A stretch of DNA of 64,000 nucleotides from Porphyromonas pasteri (GTDB lineage: Bacteria; Bacteroidota; Bacteroidia; Bacteroidales; Porphyromonadaceae), in contig NZ_BMPU01000006.1 in assembly GCF_014647755.1 (NCBI RefSeq), positions 48,973 to 112,972 on the forward strand, given 5' to 3'. The position numbers and the translations under genes are program-made. Of this stretch, positions 25,389 to 35,264 are shown piece by piece. The notes below the pieces were generated by a model. The model was not told the DNA's origin and ran no database searches. It saw only the letters and a program-made list of their open reading frames with translations. Numbering within the stretch: position 1 is the stretch's first letter; each line of letters begins with the position of its first letter.

Positions 25389-26201
25389 ATGACTCAGCCA
25401 ATGGCAGACAATCGCTCCACCCGCCCCTACCAGCTGGGGCTCGCCCTCAGTGGCGGCAGCATCAAGGGCTTTGCCCACCTCGGCGTCTTGAAGTACCTCA
25501 ATGAGGTAGGCCTACGCCCCGAGATCATCGCTGGCACCAGTGCTGGCTCCATTATGGGCGCCTTCTACGCATCGGGCTATGCGCCTGAGGAGGTCCACGA
25601 GCTCCTCTCGCAGACGGGCTTCATGCAGATGACCAGCTTCACCACCAAGGGGGGCGGGATCTTCAGCACGACGAAATTCCTCCAGTTGCTTAAGAAGAAC
25701 CTCCGCCACCGCAAACTGGAGGATCTACCGACCCCCATGCGTATCGTAGCCACCGACCTAAACCGAGGAGAACCACACGTCTTCACCGAGGGCCCCTTGG
25801 CGAAGATTATCTTAGCTTCATCAAGCATCCCCATCCTCTTCTGCCCTGTAGAAATCGACGGTCACACCTACGTCGACGGCGGGCTCTTCCGCAACTTCCC
25901 TGTCACGGCCATCCGCGAGGACTGCGAGGAGGTCATCGGTATGAACCTCGACCCTATGCAGAGCGCAGAAATCCCCATGAATATAAAGGACATCGCTAAC
26001 CGTGCATGGGAACTAATCTTCCGCCAGAATACCACCCCTGACTGTGCAGCCTGTGATTATCTCCTTGAGACGAGCGAGGTAATGAAGTTCGGGATGTTTG
26101 AGGTCAGCGCTTCCGAGCAGCTGATGAAGATAGGCTACGAGCTGGCGAAAGCTGAGCTCGCCCCGCTGGTCAAAAAGAAGAAGGGCACGAAAAAGCCTTA
26201 G
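25389..26201 (+). CDS. Patatin-like phospholipase family protein
   Basis: A 270-residue serine hydrolase of the patatin/RssA type, probably a lysophospholipase or acyl hydrolase at the membrane. It has the oxyanion-hole motif LALSGGSIKGFAHLGVL (about 18-34; GGSIKG replaces the usual GGGxRG), the nucleophile elbow GTSAGS with S51, and the catalytic dyad Asp in YVDGG (D163). No signal peptide or transmembrane helix is visible, and the Lys-rich C-terminus (VKKKKGTKKP) could help membrane binding. The true start may be Met5 at 25401, given how close the promoter element is. The GH13 gene starts 21 bases after the stop, so the two are probably co-transcribed. Confidence 0.9.
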   Translation: MTQPMADNRSTRPYQLGLALSGGSIKGFAHLGVLKYLNEVGLRPEIIAGTSAGSIMGAFYASGYAPEEVHELLSQTGFMQMTSFTTKGGGIFSTTKFLQLLKKNLRHRKLEDLPTPMRIVATDLNRGEPHVFTEGPLAKIILASSSIPILFCPVEIDGHTYVDGGLFRNFPVTAIREDCEEVIGMNLDPMQSAEIPMNIKDIANRAWELIFRQNTTPDCAACDYLLETSEVMKFGMFEVSASEQLMKIGYELAKAELAPLVKKKKGTKKP

Positions 26202-26222
26202 CCCCACCACCTACCCATACCT

Positions 26223-27884
26223 ATGCAGCAGAAGATCGTCATCTACTCCGCCCTCACTCGACTCTGGGGGAATAAGAATACGACCCGTCAGCCCCATGGC
26301 ACACTCTCCGCGAATGGCTCGGGGAAGCTCCGTGACTTCACTCCCGAAGCCCTCGCCTATATCCGCAGTCTCGGAGCAACTCACGTCTGGTATATCGGTC
26401 TGCTGGAGCACGCTACGAAGACCGACTACAGCGCCCAAGGCATCCGTCCCGACCACCCCGACACGGTGAAGGGGCAGGCTGGCTCGCCCTACGCTGTCAA
26501 GGACTACTACGACGTCGACCCCGACCTCGCCGAAGATCCACACACGCGACAGGCAGAGCTGGATGCCCTCATCGAGCGTACCCACCAGGCAGGGCTGCAG
26601 GTCTTGATGGACTTTATCCCCAACCACGTCGCCCGCACCTATCACTCCGATGCGTGCCCTGAGGGCGTCGCAGACCTCGGTGCTACGGACGATGTACAGC
26701 TGGCGTTCTCCCCGCGCAACAACTTCTACTACCTCCCCGACACCTCACTTATCCTACCCTTATCCACAGAGTCATCCCCATACACCGAGTGTCCCGCACG
26801 CGCTACGGGCAACGACTGCTTCAGCCCCTACCCCAGCATCACGGACTGGTACGAGACGGTGAAGCTCAACTACGGGGTGGACTACTGCGGGGGAAGTGGC
26901 CTACATGCCGACCCCATCCCCGACACGTGGGTGAAGATGCGTGACATCCTCTGCTACTGGGCTGCACGTGGTGTCGATGGCTTCCGCTGTGATATGACCG
27001 AGCTTGTCCCGCCCGCTTTCTGGGCTTGGGCGATCCCCTCGGTACGTGAGCAGTACCCCGAGACGCTCTTCCTCGCAGAGATCTACCAGCCCCACCGCTA
27101 CGGCGAGTACCTCTATGCAGGCTTCGACTACCTCTATGACAAGGTCGGCGTCTATGACTTCCTCATCGCTCTCGGCAAGGGCACACGCGATGCAGCGGAC
27201 TTCACTGGTGTGCGTGATGCCGTCGGTGGCGAGCAACCAGCGATGTGCTACTTCACGGAGAACCACGACGAGCAGCGCCTCGCCTCGGACTTCGTCTTCG
27301 CCTCACCCCGTCAGGGCTTCCTCGCTACGGCTGTCGCAGCCCTAAGTGGTGGCAATCCCCTACTCCTCTACTTCGGTCAGGAGCTGGGCGAGCGGGGTAT
27401 GGACAGCGAGGGCTTCAGCGGGTGTGATGGCCGCACGACGATCTTCGACTACTGGAGCCTTGACAAGCTCCAGCGCCTGCAAGCAGGTAATTACACCCCC
27501 GCCCAGCTAACGGACGAAGAGGCCCGCCTACTCAGCGACTACCAGCGCCTCGCCTCCTGCTACACCGACCCCATCATCAGCCGAGGGAGCTACTACGGCC
27601 TGCGTGCCGAGGGCTCTGGCAGAGAGCGTGTCCTCGCCTTCGCCCGCGCTTCGGAGGAAGGGCTCTACCTCGTGCTGGCGAACTTCTCCAGCGAGCAGGC
27701 TGACATTGCCCTCCCCCTACCCGCCGAATTCTTCGCCGCTACGGGCATCAACGAGGGCACGGCCTTCCGTGCCGCAGACCAGCTCACGGACGCAGTGGAC
27801 TTCCTCTGCCTCACCACGCTGGCTCCCCTTCGCCTGAGCCTCGCTCCCCACGGCCTGCAGATCCTCCGCCTCACAGCGGTGTAA
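26223..27884 (+). CDS. Glycoside hydrolase family 13 (alpha-amylase family) enzyme
   Basis: A 553-residue cytoplasmic GH13 enzyme (no signal peptide) acting on alpha-glucans or related alpha-glucosides. Conserved regions are visible: region I DFIPNHVART (about 130-139), region II GFRCDMTE with nucleophile D257, region III LFLAEIYQ with acid/base E286, and region IV FTENHDEQ with the transition-state Asp D349. The barrel opens unusually early (MQQKIVIYSALTRLWG) and includes a long B-domain-like insert. A beta-sandwich C-terminal domain follows from about residue 470. The exact specificity (amylase, glycogen debranching or phosphorolysis-linked) cannot be set from sequence. Together with pfp it fits intracellular glycogen use. 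Its 3' hairpin is shared with lpdA. Confidence 0.9.
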   Translation: MQQKIVIYSALTRLWGNKNTTRQPHGTLSANGSGKLRDFTPEALAYIRSLGATHVWYIGLLEHATKTDYSAQGIRPDHPDTVKGQAGSPYAVKDYYDVDPDLAEDPHTRQAELDALIERTHQAGLQVLMDFIPNHVARTYHSDACPEGVADLGATDDVQLAFSPRNNFYYLPDTSLILPLSTESSPYTECPARATGNDCFSPYPSITDWYETVKLNYGVDYCGGSGLHADPIPDTWVKMRDILCYWAARGVDGFRCDMTELVPPAFWAWAIPSVREQYPETLFLAEIYQPHRYGEYLYAGFDYLYDKVGVYDFLIALGKGTRDAADFTGVRDAVGGEQPAMCYFTENHDEQRLASDFVFASPRQGFLATAVAALSGGNPLLLYFGQELGERGMDSEGFSGCDGRTTIFDYWSLDKLQRLQAGNYTPAQLTDEEARLLSDYQRLASCYTDPIISRGSYYGLRAEGSGRERVLAFARASEEGLYLVLANFSSEQADIALPLPAEFFAATGINEGTAFRAADQLTDAVDFLCLTTLAPLRLSLAPHGLQILRLTAV

Positions 27885-27917
27885 AGCAAAGCCCCCCGTA
27901 CATATCAGTATAAAAAG

Positions 27918-27958
27918 GCCCGCCGGCTACCCTCCTTCGTGGAGCGTAGCCGGCGGGC
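27918..27958. terminator. Bidirectional terminator between GH13 and lpdA
   Basis: GCCCGCCGGCTAC pairs with GTAGCCGGCGGGC around a 15-base loop that also pairs internally. A-rich sequence precedes it and TTATTATG follows, so it suits both convergent genes. Confidence 0.85.
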
Positions 27959-27980
27959 TTATTATGGGGAGTAGCTTCCC

Positions 27981-29327
27981 TTAGTGCAGGGTAGCCGAGC
28001 GAACGATCTCGCAGACCGTGGGATGTGGGAAGACGATGCGAGACAGCTCAGAGAGCTTCATACGCTGCTCGACAGCCATGATCGCAGGCACCAGGATCTC
28101 CGAAGAGCCATTACCGAAGAGATGCGCACCGAGGATGACACCCTCCTTGTCCGTGAGGAGCTTGCAGAAGCCATTGCCCTGCTCGTTCTCGATGATGAAG
28201 CGACCAGAGAGCGTCATCGGCACACGATGCACCTCATAGTCGATGCCAGCCGTACGCAGCTCCTGCTCCGTCTGACCGACAGCAGCGATCTCGGGATCGG
28301 TATAGACGATACCAGGGATAGCGCGGTAGCTCATCACATCCTCCGTGCCGGTGATGTGGTGTACAGCGACCTGCCCTTCGCGAGCAGCCGTGTGAGCGAG
28401 CATAGACGTACCGTTGACATCACCGACGGCATAGATACCAGGTACTGAGGTCTGGAGGTGCTCATCGACGACGACAGCCCCACGCTGGAGCTCGACACCG
28501 ACCGTCTCCAGTCCCAGACCATCGGTCACAGCACGACGACCGACGCTGACCAGCAGCTTGTCGAAGGGGATCTCCAGCGTCTCGCCCTCATGCTCAGCGA
28601 TGACCTTGCCCTCACGCACTGCAGTGACCTTCGTGGAGAGGTGGAACTTCACCTTGCGCTTCTCGAAGGCCTTCTGCAGCTCCGTGGAGAGCTCTTCGTC
28701 CATAGGCCCGAGGATCTTAGGCAGCATCTCGACGACCGTGACCTCCACGCCGAGCGTAGAGAAGAAGGACACGAACTCCATACCGATGACCCCGCCACCG
28801 AGGACGACGAGGCGCTGTGGGAGCTCCTCGACCTCGAGCGCTTCCTTAGCTGTCCAGAAGGGCACGTCGCTCAGCCCATCGATGGGTGGGATGAAGGCAC
28901 GTGAGCCCGTAGCGATGATGACGTGGCGCGCCGTATAGGTCGCCTCGCCTGCAGCGATGGTGAAGCCCTCATCACCGCGCCCCGTGAGACGAGCCTCTTC
29001 GGTGACGATCTCGACCTCGTGCCCCTGCAGACCGATACGGATACCAGCACCGAGCTTCTTGAGGATCTTCGTCTTGCGCGCCATCACCTTACCGAGGTCG
29101 AAGGCTGCTTCGGGGATCGTAAGACCATATTTCTTGCCATCGAGGGCTTCGGAGAGGAGATGGGCTGAGTGCAGGAGTGCCTTCGTAGGTACGCAACCTT
29201 CGTTGAGACAGACACCACCGAGCTTATTTTTCTCGAAGATGACGACGCGGAGGCCGTGGGCTGCTGCATGCTCTGCAGCGTCGGTACCGCCAGGGCCAGC
29301 ACCGATGATAGCTACATCGTAGTTCAT
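27981..29327 (-). CDS. lpdA: Dihydrolipoyl dehydrogenase
   Basis: A 448-residue FAD-dependent flavoprotein (E3 subunit of 2-oxo acid dehydrogenases, or L-protein of the glycine cleavage system). It has an N-terminal FAD-binding GAGPGGTDAAEHAA, the redox disulphide in GGVCLNEGCVPTKA (C40 and C45), an NAD-binding VLGGGVIGMEF (about 173-183), a second FAD contact GIYAVGDVNG (about 292-301), and the active-site His at the C-terminus in FPHPTVCEIV. The gene lies 36 bases downstream of fhs. Pairing with formate-tetrahydrofolate ligase suggests a role in one-carbon and glycine metabolism, though no other glycine cleavage genes are in the window. Confidence 0.95.
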   Translation of the reverse strand: MNYDVAIIGAGPGGTDAAEHAAAHGLRVVIFEKNKLGGVCLNEGCVPTKALLHSAHLLSEALDGKKYGLTIPEAAFDLGKVMARKTKILKKLGAGIRIGLQGHEVEIVTEEARLTGRGDEGFTIAAGEATYTARHVIIATGSRAFIPPIDGLSDVPFWTAKEALEVEELPQRLVVLGGGVIGMEFVSFFSTLGVEVTVVEMLPKILGPMDEELSTELQKAFEKRKVKFHLSTKVTAVREGKVIAEHEGETLEIPFDKLLVSVGRRAVTDGLGLETVGVELQRGAVVVDEHLQTSVPGIYAVGDVNGTSMLAHTAAREGQVAVHHITGTEDVMSYRAIPGIVYTDPEIAAVGQTEQELRTAGIDYEVHRVPMTLSGRFIIENEQGNGFCKLLTDKEGVILGAHLFGNGSSEILVPAIMAVEQRMKLSELSRIVFPHPTVCEIVRSATLH

Positions 29328-29363
29328 GAATTTGAGTGTAGTGAGTGAGTTATATAGGTATTA

Positions 29364-31028
29364 TTAGCTAAGACCCTCGATGTGTCCATCGATGAAGTCT
29401 ATCTTTTCTGCTTGGGGGACGCGGGGCAGACCGGGCATACGCACCAGAGCGCCGAGGACGAGGACGATCATCTCAGCACCCGTGTTGATGACGACGTCGC
29501 GCACCTCGAGGTCGAAGTCACGCACGCTACCATAGGCCGTGGGATCGTCGCTGAAGGAGTACTGCGTCTTGGCGATACAGACGGGGAACTTCGACCAGCC
29601 GTGGCGCTCGATACGCTCGAGCTGGCGCTGTGCCTTTGCCGAGAAGTGGATGGAGCGTGCACCGTAGATGCGCTGAGCGATAGCCGTAGCCTTCTCCTCG
29701 ATAGAGGCGGTGAGGGGATAGGTGAACTGCAGGGGCTGCGAGGGCTTCTGCTCGATGGTCTCGACGACGAGGCGAGCGAGCTCTTCCGCACCAGCACCAC
29801 CTTCGCCGAAGGCCGTATTGACAGCGAAGCCCACACCAGCGGCGTGGCAATGCTCACGCACCAGTGCGATCTCTTCCTCCGTATCGGTAGCGAAGCGGTT
29901 GAAGGCTACGACAACCGTCTGCCCGAAGCTCTTGAGGTTCTTGATATGGCGGTCAAGGTTAGCCAGCCCATGGCGGACGCCCTCGATATTCTGCGTCTTG
30001 AGATCCTTCTCATCGACACCACCGTGCATCTTCAGCCCGCCGAGGGTAGCCACGAGGACGGTGAGCGCAGGCTGGAGGCCTGCCGTGCGGCACTTGATGT
30101 TGTAGAACTTCTCTGCGCCGAGATCCGCACCGAAGCCAGCCTCCGTGATCGTGTAGTCGGAGTGCGCCAGTGCCATGCGGGTGGCGAGGATCGAGTTGCA
30201 GCCGTGGGCGATATTAGCAAACGGGCCGCCGTGGATGAAGGCAGGGGTATGCTCGGTCGTCTGCGCCAGATTGGGCTTGATAGCGTCGAGGAGGAGGACG
30301 GTGATCGCACCCGCTACACCGAGGTCACGCACGGTAAAGGGCTCCCCCTGCTTCGTATAGCCGAGGAGGATATTCTCGATACGGCGACGCAGGTCTTCGA
30401 GTGAAGTCGACAGACAGAGGATCGCCATAATCTCCGAGGCAGGCGTAATGTCAAAGCCCGATTCGGCTGGGATACCATTGACCTGACCACCGAGGCCCGT
30501 GACGATGGAGCGCAGAGAACGGTCGTTGACGTCGAGGACACGCTTCCAGAGGACTTCGCTGAGACCCTTGTCCGTATTGCGGTTCTGGTAGATGTAGTTG
30601 TCCAGGAGCGCAGTGATCATGTTGTGCGCCGAGGTGATGGCGTGGAAGTCACCGGTGAAGTGCAGGTTGATCTTCTCCATAGGAAGGACCTGAGCGTAGC
30701 CACCACCAGCAGCACCGCCCTTCATACCGAAGCAAGGGCCAAGAGAGGGCTCACGCAGTGCGACGACCGCCTTATGACCGAGGCGGTTCATACCGAGAGC
30801 GAGGCCGATAGAGACCGTCGTCTTGCCGATACCAGCCTTCGTAGCGGTGATGGCGGTGACGAGGATGAGCTTACCAGGCTTATGACCAGCTTGGAGCTCG
30901 GAGAGGTCTACCTTGGCGAGGTACTTGCCGTAGTGCTCCAGGTGGTCGGTGGGGATAGCCACCTTGGCAGCTATCTTTTCGATCGGCTCGAGGGCTATCG
31001 AGCGGGCGATTTCGATGTCGGTCTTCAT
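29364..31028 (-). CDS. fhs: Formate--tetrahydrofolate ligase
   Basis: A 554-residue enzyme that makes 10-formyl-tetrahydrofolate from formate, ATP and tetrahydrofolate. The P-loop reads [13 protein letters not shown] (about 61-73) instead of the TPTPAGEGKTT seen in clostridial enzymes; as far as I recall this variant is the normal Bacteroidetes form. Other family blocks are [20 protein letters not shown] (about 92-111), [14 protein letters not shown] and [13 protein letters not shown]. The length is normal. It heads a probable two-gene operon with lpdA. The upstream space contains the dpp5 terminator and no clear -7 element. Confidence 0.96.
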   Translation of the reverse strand: MKTDIEIARSIALEPIEKIAAKVAIPTDHLEHYGKYLAKVDLSELQAGHKPGKLILVTAITATKAGIGKTTVSIGLALGMNRLGHKAVVALREPSLGPCFGMKGGAAGGGYAQVLPMEKINLHFTGDFHAITSAHNMITALLDNYIYQNRNTDKGLSEVLWKRVLDVNDRSLRSIVTGLGGQVNGIPAESGFDITPASEIMAILCLSTSLEDLRRRIENILLGYTKQGEPFTVRDLGVAGAITVLLLDAIKPNLAQTTEHTPAFIHGGPFANIAHGCNSILATRMALAHSDYTITEAGFGADLGAEKFYNIKCRTAGLQPALTVLVATLGGLKMHGGVDEKDLKTQNIEGVRHGLANLDRHIKNLKSFGQTVVVAFNRFATDTEEEIALVREHCHAAGVGFAVNTAFGEGGAGAEELARLVVETIEQKPSQPLQFTYPLTASIEEKATAIAQRIYGARSIHFSAKAQRQLERIERHGWSKFPVCIAKTQYSFSDDPTAYGSVRDFDLEVRDVVINTGAEMIVLVLGALVRMPGLPRVPQAEKIDFIDGHIEGLS

Positions 31029-31106
31029 TACCAGAAAGAGAGTTAGGGGATCAATGATGTGAGTAAAAGAGCTTCCTATTCGGGAGGGAGATGGGGTGAA
31101 AGCAAG

Positions 31107-31151
31107 CCGTGCGAAAGGACTGTAGAGGGGACTAACAGTTCTTTCGCACGG
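31107..31151 (-). terminator. Terminator of dpp5
   Basis: CCGTGCGAAAGGACTGT pairs with ACAGTTCTTTCGCACGG (one G-T wobble), 12 bases after the dpp5 stop. On the minus strand it is followed by CTTGCTTTC. Confidence 0.8.
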
Positions 31152-31162
31152 ACATATAGAGG

Positions 31163-33211
31163 TTACTTGAGGTACTTATCAAGCCAGCCGAAGAAGGTAC
31201 GCTGCCAGAGCAGGGCGTTCTGCGGGCGGAGGATCCAGTGGTTCTCATCGGGGTAGATGAGGAGCTCGGCAGGGATGCCACGGAGCTTAGCCGCATTGAA
31301 GGCCGCCATACCTTGGCCTGCGAGGATGCGGTAGTCGCGCTCGCCGTGGATGACCAGTATCGGCGTATCCCAGTTACCTACGAGCTTGTGGGGGGAGTTG
31401 GCGAAGGTGCGCTGAGCGACTGCATTGTCCTTCTCCCAGGGAGCACCGCCCATATCCCAGTTGGCGAACCACATCTCCTCGGTCGTCATGTACTGCATCT
31501 CGAGGTTGAAGATACCTGCATGGGCGATGAAGGCCTTGAAGCGCTTCTGGTGCACGCCTGCCAGATAGAAGACGGAGTAGCCACCGTAGCTGGCACCGAC
31601 ACAGCCGAGACGCTCGCTGTCGACCCAAGGCTCCTTCTTCAGCTCATCGACTGCGGTGAGGTAGTCTTGGATATTCTGCCCCGAGTAGTCGCCGCTGATC
31701 TGCTCGTTCCACGCCTTACCGAAGCTGGGGACGCCGTGGCGATTGGGAGCGATGACGATATAGCCTTGCTCAGCCATGAGGCGCATATTCCAGCGGTAAG
31801 AGAAGAACTGACTGACGGGGCTCTGTGGACCACCCTGGCAGAAGAGCAGCGCAGGGTACTTCTTCATCTTGTCGAAGTTCGGAGGGAGGACGACCCAGAC
31901 AAGCATGTTGCCCCCGTCGGTCGTCTTGACCCAGCGCTTCTCTACCGAGATAAGAGCGAGGCCGTCGAGTGTGGACTTATTCTCTGCTGTGAGCTGCTTC
32001 GCTACTCCCGTCTTGACGTCTACGAGGTAGAGGTCCGTGGGCTCGATGTAGCTCTGACGGCCAGCAAGGATCTTACCGCCCTGCACATCCAGCGAGGTGT
32101 AGTCATGCATACCCGTGGTGATCTGGCGGATCTTACGACCCTTGAGCGCGATCTCCCAGAGCTGGGCTTCGGCGTGCTTCGTCGAGAGGAAGAAGAGGCT
32201 CTGGCTATTGGCCGACCACTGGAGCTCATCGACATCGTACTCAAAGCCTTCGGTGAGGAAGGTCTTCTGTCCCGTCTTCAGATCCTGGACGAAGAGACGC
32301 TTGAGGTCGGCTTCGTAGCCGTCACGCTCCATGCTGATCCAGCTGATGCGCTTACCATCGGGTGAGAAGCGAGGGTGGGTATCATAGCCGCCCATCCCCT
32401 CGGTGATATTGCGAGTCTGACCCGAGGCGAGGTCGTAGAGATAGATATCGGTGTTGGTGGAGAGGGAGTACTCCATGCCCGTCTTCTTGCGGGAGGAGTA
32501 GGCTAAGGTCTTACCGTCGGGGCTCCAGGAGAGCTCTTCAGCTCCGCCGAAGGGCTTCGTAGGAGCTTCGTAAGGCTCACCTTCGAGGATGTCCTTACCG
32601 CCCGTGATCGCTTCGCCTCCTACGGGGGCGATGAAGATATGGGGGATCGTCTCTACCCATTCGTCCCAATGCTTGTACATCAGATCGGTGACGATACGAC
32701 CCGTAGCCTTAGGCAGGTCGGGGTAAATCTCCTTAGTGCTCTTCCCGAAGGAAATCTCCTTGATATAGGCCAGCTGCTTCTCATCGGGTGAGAAGAGGTA
32801 GTCCGAGAGCCCGCCCTCGATATTGGTCACCTGACGGCGGTCCGTACCATCGGGAGCCATCGTCCAGACCTGAGGAGCGCCACTCTCCGAGGAGATGTAG
32901 CTGATACGACGGCCCTGCTGGATCCAGCGAGCGCCATGCACGCCAGCGACACCCTGAGTGATCTGGCGGCGTGCACTGCCATCGGAGGAGATGGTGAAGA
33001 GCTCGGTGCGGATCTTATTGTCCTTGATACTGGGGAAGCCCACGCTGTAGACGACCGTCTTGCCGTCGGGAGAGAGGGCGGAGGCACCGACACGAGCGAG
33101 CGAAAGCATCGTCTCGGGCGCCATGTGCTGCGACTGCTGAGCCACAGCAGGCAGGGTAGCTGAGAGGGCTGCTGCCGTAGCAAGAGCGGTGATGTGCTTC
33201 TTGATCTTCAT
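31163..33211 (-). CDS. dpp5: S9 family peptidase, dipeptidyl-peptidase 5-like
   Basis: A 682-residue exported serine peptidase. Signal peptide at residues 1-25 (cleavage after AVAQ), a beta-propeller domain (about 35-420) with repeated SPDGK motifs, and an alpha/beta-hydrolase domain (about 430-682). The catalytic triad is S541 in GASYGGYS, D626 in HGERDYRI and H658 in DENHWI. Length, domain order and the GASYGG box match the periplasmic DPP5 of Porphyromonas gingivalis, which removes dipeptides with hydrophobic P1 residues from peptide N-termini. That substrate preference is carried over by homology only. It follows dnaX by 36 bases but has its own terminator. Likely role: supplying dipeptides to this asaccharolytic-type metabolism. 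Confidence 0.92.
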   Translation of the reverse strand: MKIKKHITALATAAALSATLPAVAQQSQHMAPETMLSLARVGASALSPDGKTVVYSVGFPSIKDNKIRTELFTISSDGSARRQITQGVAGVHGARWIQQGRRISYISSESGAPQVWTMAPDGTDRRQVTNIEGGLSDYLFSPDEKQLAYIKEISFGKSTKEIYPDLPKATGRIVTDLMYKHWDEWVETIPHIFIAPVGGEAITGGKDILEGEPYEAPTKPFGGAEELSWSPDGKTLAYSSRKKTGMEYSLSTNTDIYLYDLASGQTRNITEGMGGYDTHPRFSPDGKRISWISMERDGYEADLKRLFVQDLKTGQKTFLTEGFEYDVDELQWSANSQSLFFLSTKHAEAQLWEIALKGRKIRQITTGMHDYTSLDVQGGKILAGRQSYIEPTDLYLVDVKTGVAKQLTAENKSTLDGLALISVEKRWVKTTDGGNMLVWVVLPPNFDKMKKYPALLFCQGGPQSPVSQFFSYRWNMRLMAEQGYIVIAPNRHGVPSFGKAWNEQISGDYSGQNIQDYLTAVDELKKEPWVDSERLGCVGASYGGYSVFYLAGVHQKRFKAFIAHAGIFNLEMQYMTTEEMWFANWDMGGAPWEKDNAVAQRTFANSPHKLVGNWDTPILVIHGERDYRILAGQGMAAFNAAKLRGIPAELLIYPDENHWILRPQNALLWQRTFFGWLDKYLK

Positions 33212-33247
33212 AGCGATATGCGTATTGTATATGTATGTGGTCTGGGA

Positions 33248-35098
33248 TTAGGAGAAGCGTAGGCCAAGGGCTTCCTTGAGCTTGCGCACCTCGGGGTTGA
33301 TCTCCGCGAGCTGATTGAAGCGATCCTCTTGGGTGAGGACGATCTTCGCCTGCTCCTCTACGGTCTTCTCACGCAGGACGAGGTTGAACTTCCGATTCTG
33401 CAGCGTCGTACGGAGGAACTCCACGAGCTGAGGATAGACCTCCATCACCGTGGTATGGATAGCCTCACCTGGTGGGAGGGAGATCTCGGCCTGCACGCCG
33501 TCTAAGAGCTTCGGTAGCTCGGGGCGCAGGATATTGCGGTAGAGGATCTGCGAGGGCGTCAGCTCCTGCTCGACGAAGCGCACCCAAGCTCGCTGGAGGT
33601 CATCCTCCGTGAAGTCCTTATCCTCGATAGGGGCAGGAGCCTCAGCTGGAGCCGTAGAAGTGGCTTCGCTGGGAGCGTCTGCACGACGGCGTGCTCCGAA
33701 GAGGCGCTTAGGAGCGGACGAGGGGGGAGCTGGTGCAGGGGGTGTAGCAGATGCCGCAGTTGCTGGTGCTGCTGGTGCAGGCGCTGGTGTCGGTTCAGCT
33801 GCCGCGGGAGGAGGGGTCATCGCCGCAGGGGCAGGATTGGGAGCGGCCTGCGGTGCGGGAGCTGCTACGGGAGCTGTCTGCGCTTTGGGTGCAGGAGAAG
33901 CTGGGGGTGTAGTCGCAGGGGGGGTCTGAGGAGCTACCTGTGGTGTAGCCGTCGGAGGTGCAGCAGGGGCTGGCGCAGCAGGGAGATTGAGGTCGGAGTC
34001 CCGCTTGAAGAGAGGGACCATGCTGAGGAAGCTCAGCTCAACTAAGAGGCGCTTATTCGTTGCCCCTCGATACTGCTGGTCAGCCTGCACCAGAGTCTTG
34101 AGCGCAGCGAAGAGGCTGGCAGGTATGCACTGCTGGGCAATAGTCGCATAGGAGGCAGCTACGGCATCGGGCTTCTCCAAGAGCTGGAGCGTGTCGGGAT
34201 GCTGGGCTACAAGGAGGTCACGCACGAAGGCCGATAGCCCCGTGAGGATCGTCTGTCCCTCAAAGCCCTTCCCCATCAGCTCATCCAGGAGGAGCAGGAC
34301 ACTACGATGGTCCCCGCTCAGGAAGAGCTCGAAGATGCGGATGAAGTAGGTATAGTCGAGGACATTCAGACTCTCCAGCGCATGCTGGTAAGTGATATGT
34401 CCACCGGCGAAGCTGGCGATACGGTCAAACATCGAGAGCGCATCGCGCATCCCCCCATCGGCCTTCTCGGCGATGAGCCCGAGCGCCGTCTCCTCGGCAT
34501 CGATACCCTCGCTATCGGCGACATAGCGCAGGTGGCGGGTGATATCCTGCACGGTGATTCGCTTGAAGTCATAGATCTGACAGCGCGAGAGGATGGTGGG
34601 GAGGATCTTGTGCTTCTCCGTCGTCGCTAAGATGAAGATAGCGTACGAGGGGGGCTCCTCGAGGGTCTTGAGGAAGGCATTGAAAGCCGCCGCCGAGAGC
34701 ATATGCACCTCGTCGATGATATAGACCTTGTAGCGACCAAGCGCAGGAGGCATCTGCACCTGCTCGGTGAGCTGACGGATGTCCTCTACGGAGTTGTTCG
34801 ACGCAGCGTCCAGCTCGAAGATATTGAAGGAGCGCTGCTCCTCGAAGGCCTTACAGCTCTCGCACTGCCCGCAAGCCTCACCTTCGGCGGAGAGGTTCTC
34901 GCAGTTGATCGTCCGCGCCAAGACGCGTGCTGCCGTCGTCTTCCCTACCCCACGGGGCCCACAGAAGAGATACGCATGGGAGAGTTTGCCCGAGCGAACA
35001 GCGGTGCGTAGTGTGGAGGCCATAGCCTCCTGCCCGACGATACTACGGAAGGTATCGGGGCGGTATTTGCGTGCGGAGACGACGTAGTGCTCTGTCAT
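33248..35098 (-). CDS. dnaX: DNA polymerase III subunit gamma/tau
   Basis: A 616-residue clamp-loader ATPase. The AAA+ domain shows Walker A GPRGVGKTTAARV (about 47-59), a zinc-binding Cys cluster (CENLSAEGEACGQCESC), Walker B IIDEVHML (about 120-127), and the SRC arginine-finger motif ILSRCQIY (about 165). After residue 370 comes a 110-residue Pro/Ala/Thr-rich, low-complexity linker (APAPAAPPTATPQVAP and so on), then a C-terminal domain (about 510-616) that in tau binds the polymerase. No programmed frameshift site is obvious, so whether a short gamma form exists is open. A TATCTTTG promoter element lies 36 bases upstream. Confidence 0.96.
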   Translation of the reverse strand: MTEHYVVSARKYRPDTFRSIVGQEAMASTLRTAVRSGKLSHAYLFCGPRGVGKTTAARVLARTINCENLSAEGEACGQCESCKAFEEQRSFNIFELDAASNNSVEDIRQLTEQVQMPPALGRYKVYIIDEVHMLSAAAFNAFLKTLEEPPSYAIFILATTEKHKILPTILSRCQIYDFKRITVQDITRHLRYVADSEGIDAEETALGLIAEKADGGMRDALSMFDRIASFAGGHITYQHALESLNVLDYTYFIRIFELFLSGDHRSVLLLLDELMGKGFEGQTILTGLSAFVRDLLVAQHPDTLQLLEKPDAVAASYATIAQQCIPASLFAALKTLVQADQQYRGATNKRLLVELSFLSMVPLFKRDSDLNLPAAPAPAAPPTATPQVAPQTPPATTPPASPAPKAQTAPVAAPAPQAAPNPAPAAMTPPPAAAEPTPAPAPAAPATAASATPPAPAPPSSAPKRLFGARRRADAPSEATSTAPAEAPAPIEDKDFTEDDLQRAWVRFVEQELTPSQILYRNILRPELPKLLDGVQAEISLPPGEAIHTTVMEVYPQLVEFLRTTLQNRKFNLVLREKTVEEQAKIVLTQEDRFNQLAEINPEVRKLKEALGLRFS

Positions 35099-35134
35099 TC
35101 TTCGAGGTCTGTGCTGGATCTATTACTGGTAGGA

Positions 35135-35142
35135 CAAAGATA
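35135..35142 (-). promoter_or_regulatory. -7 promoter element for dnaX
   Basis: Minus-strand TATCTTTG, a full TAnnTTTG match, 36 bases before the dnaX start. Confidence 0.6.
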
Positions 35143-35186
35143 CGTATTCCGCTCCAGCCTATAGAGTGCTATCTATAAATAAAGTA

Positions 35187-35230
35187 GCGCCCCCCACCCG
35201 ACGGATCTCAGTCCGAGGGATGGGGGGTGC
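35187..35230 (-). terminator. Terminator of the M3 peptidase gene
   Basis: GCGCCCCCCACCCGACGGAT folds with GTCCGAGGGATGGGGGGTGC (one bulge), 35 bases past the stop codon. On the minus strand TACTTTATTTATAGA follows. Confidence 0.8.
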
Positions 35231-35264
35231 CTATTATGTGGGGAGGTGACGAAGCACCCTTAGC

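Noticed and set aside
29364..31028. The altered P-loop of formate-tetrahydrofolate ligase as a defect
   Set aside because: [11 protein letters not shown] keeps the GxGKT core and, as far as I recall, is the standard form in Bacteroidetes.
33609..33929. Ala/Gly-rich open frame opposite the dnaX linker
   Set aside because: It is the complement of the Pro/Ala-rich linker and has no independent coding signal.
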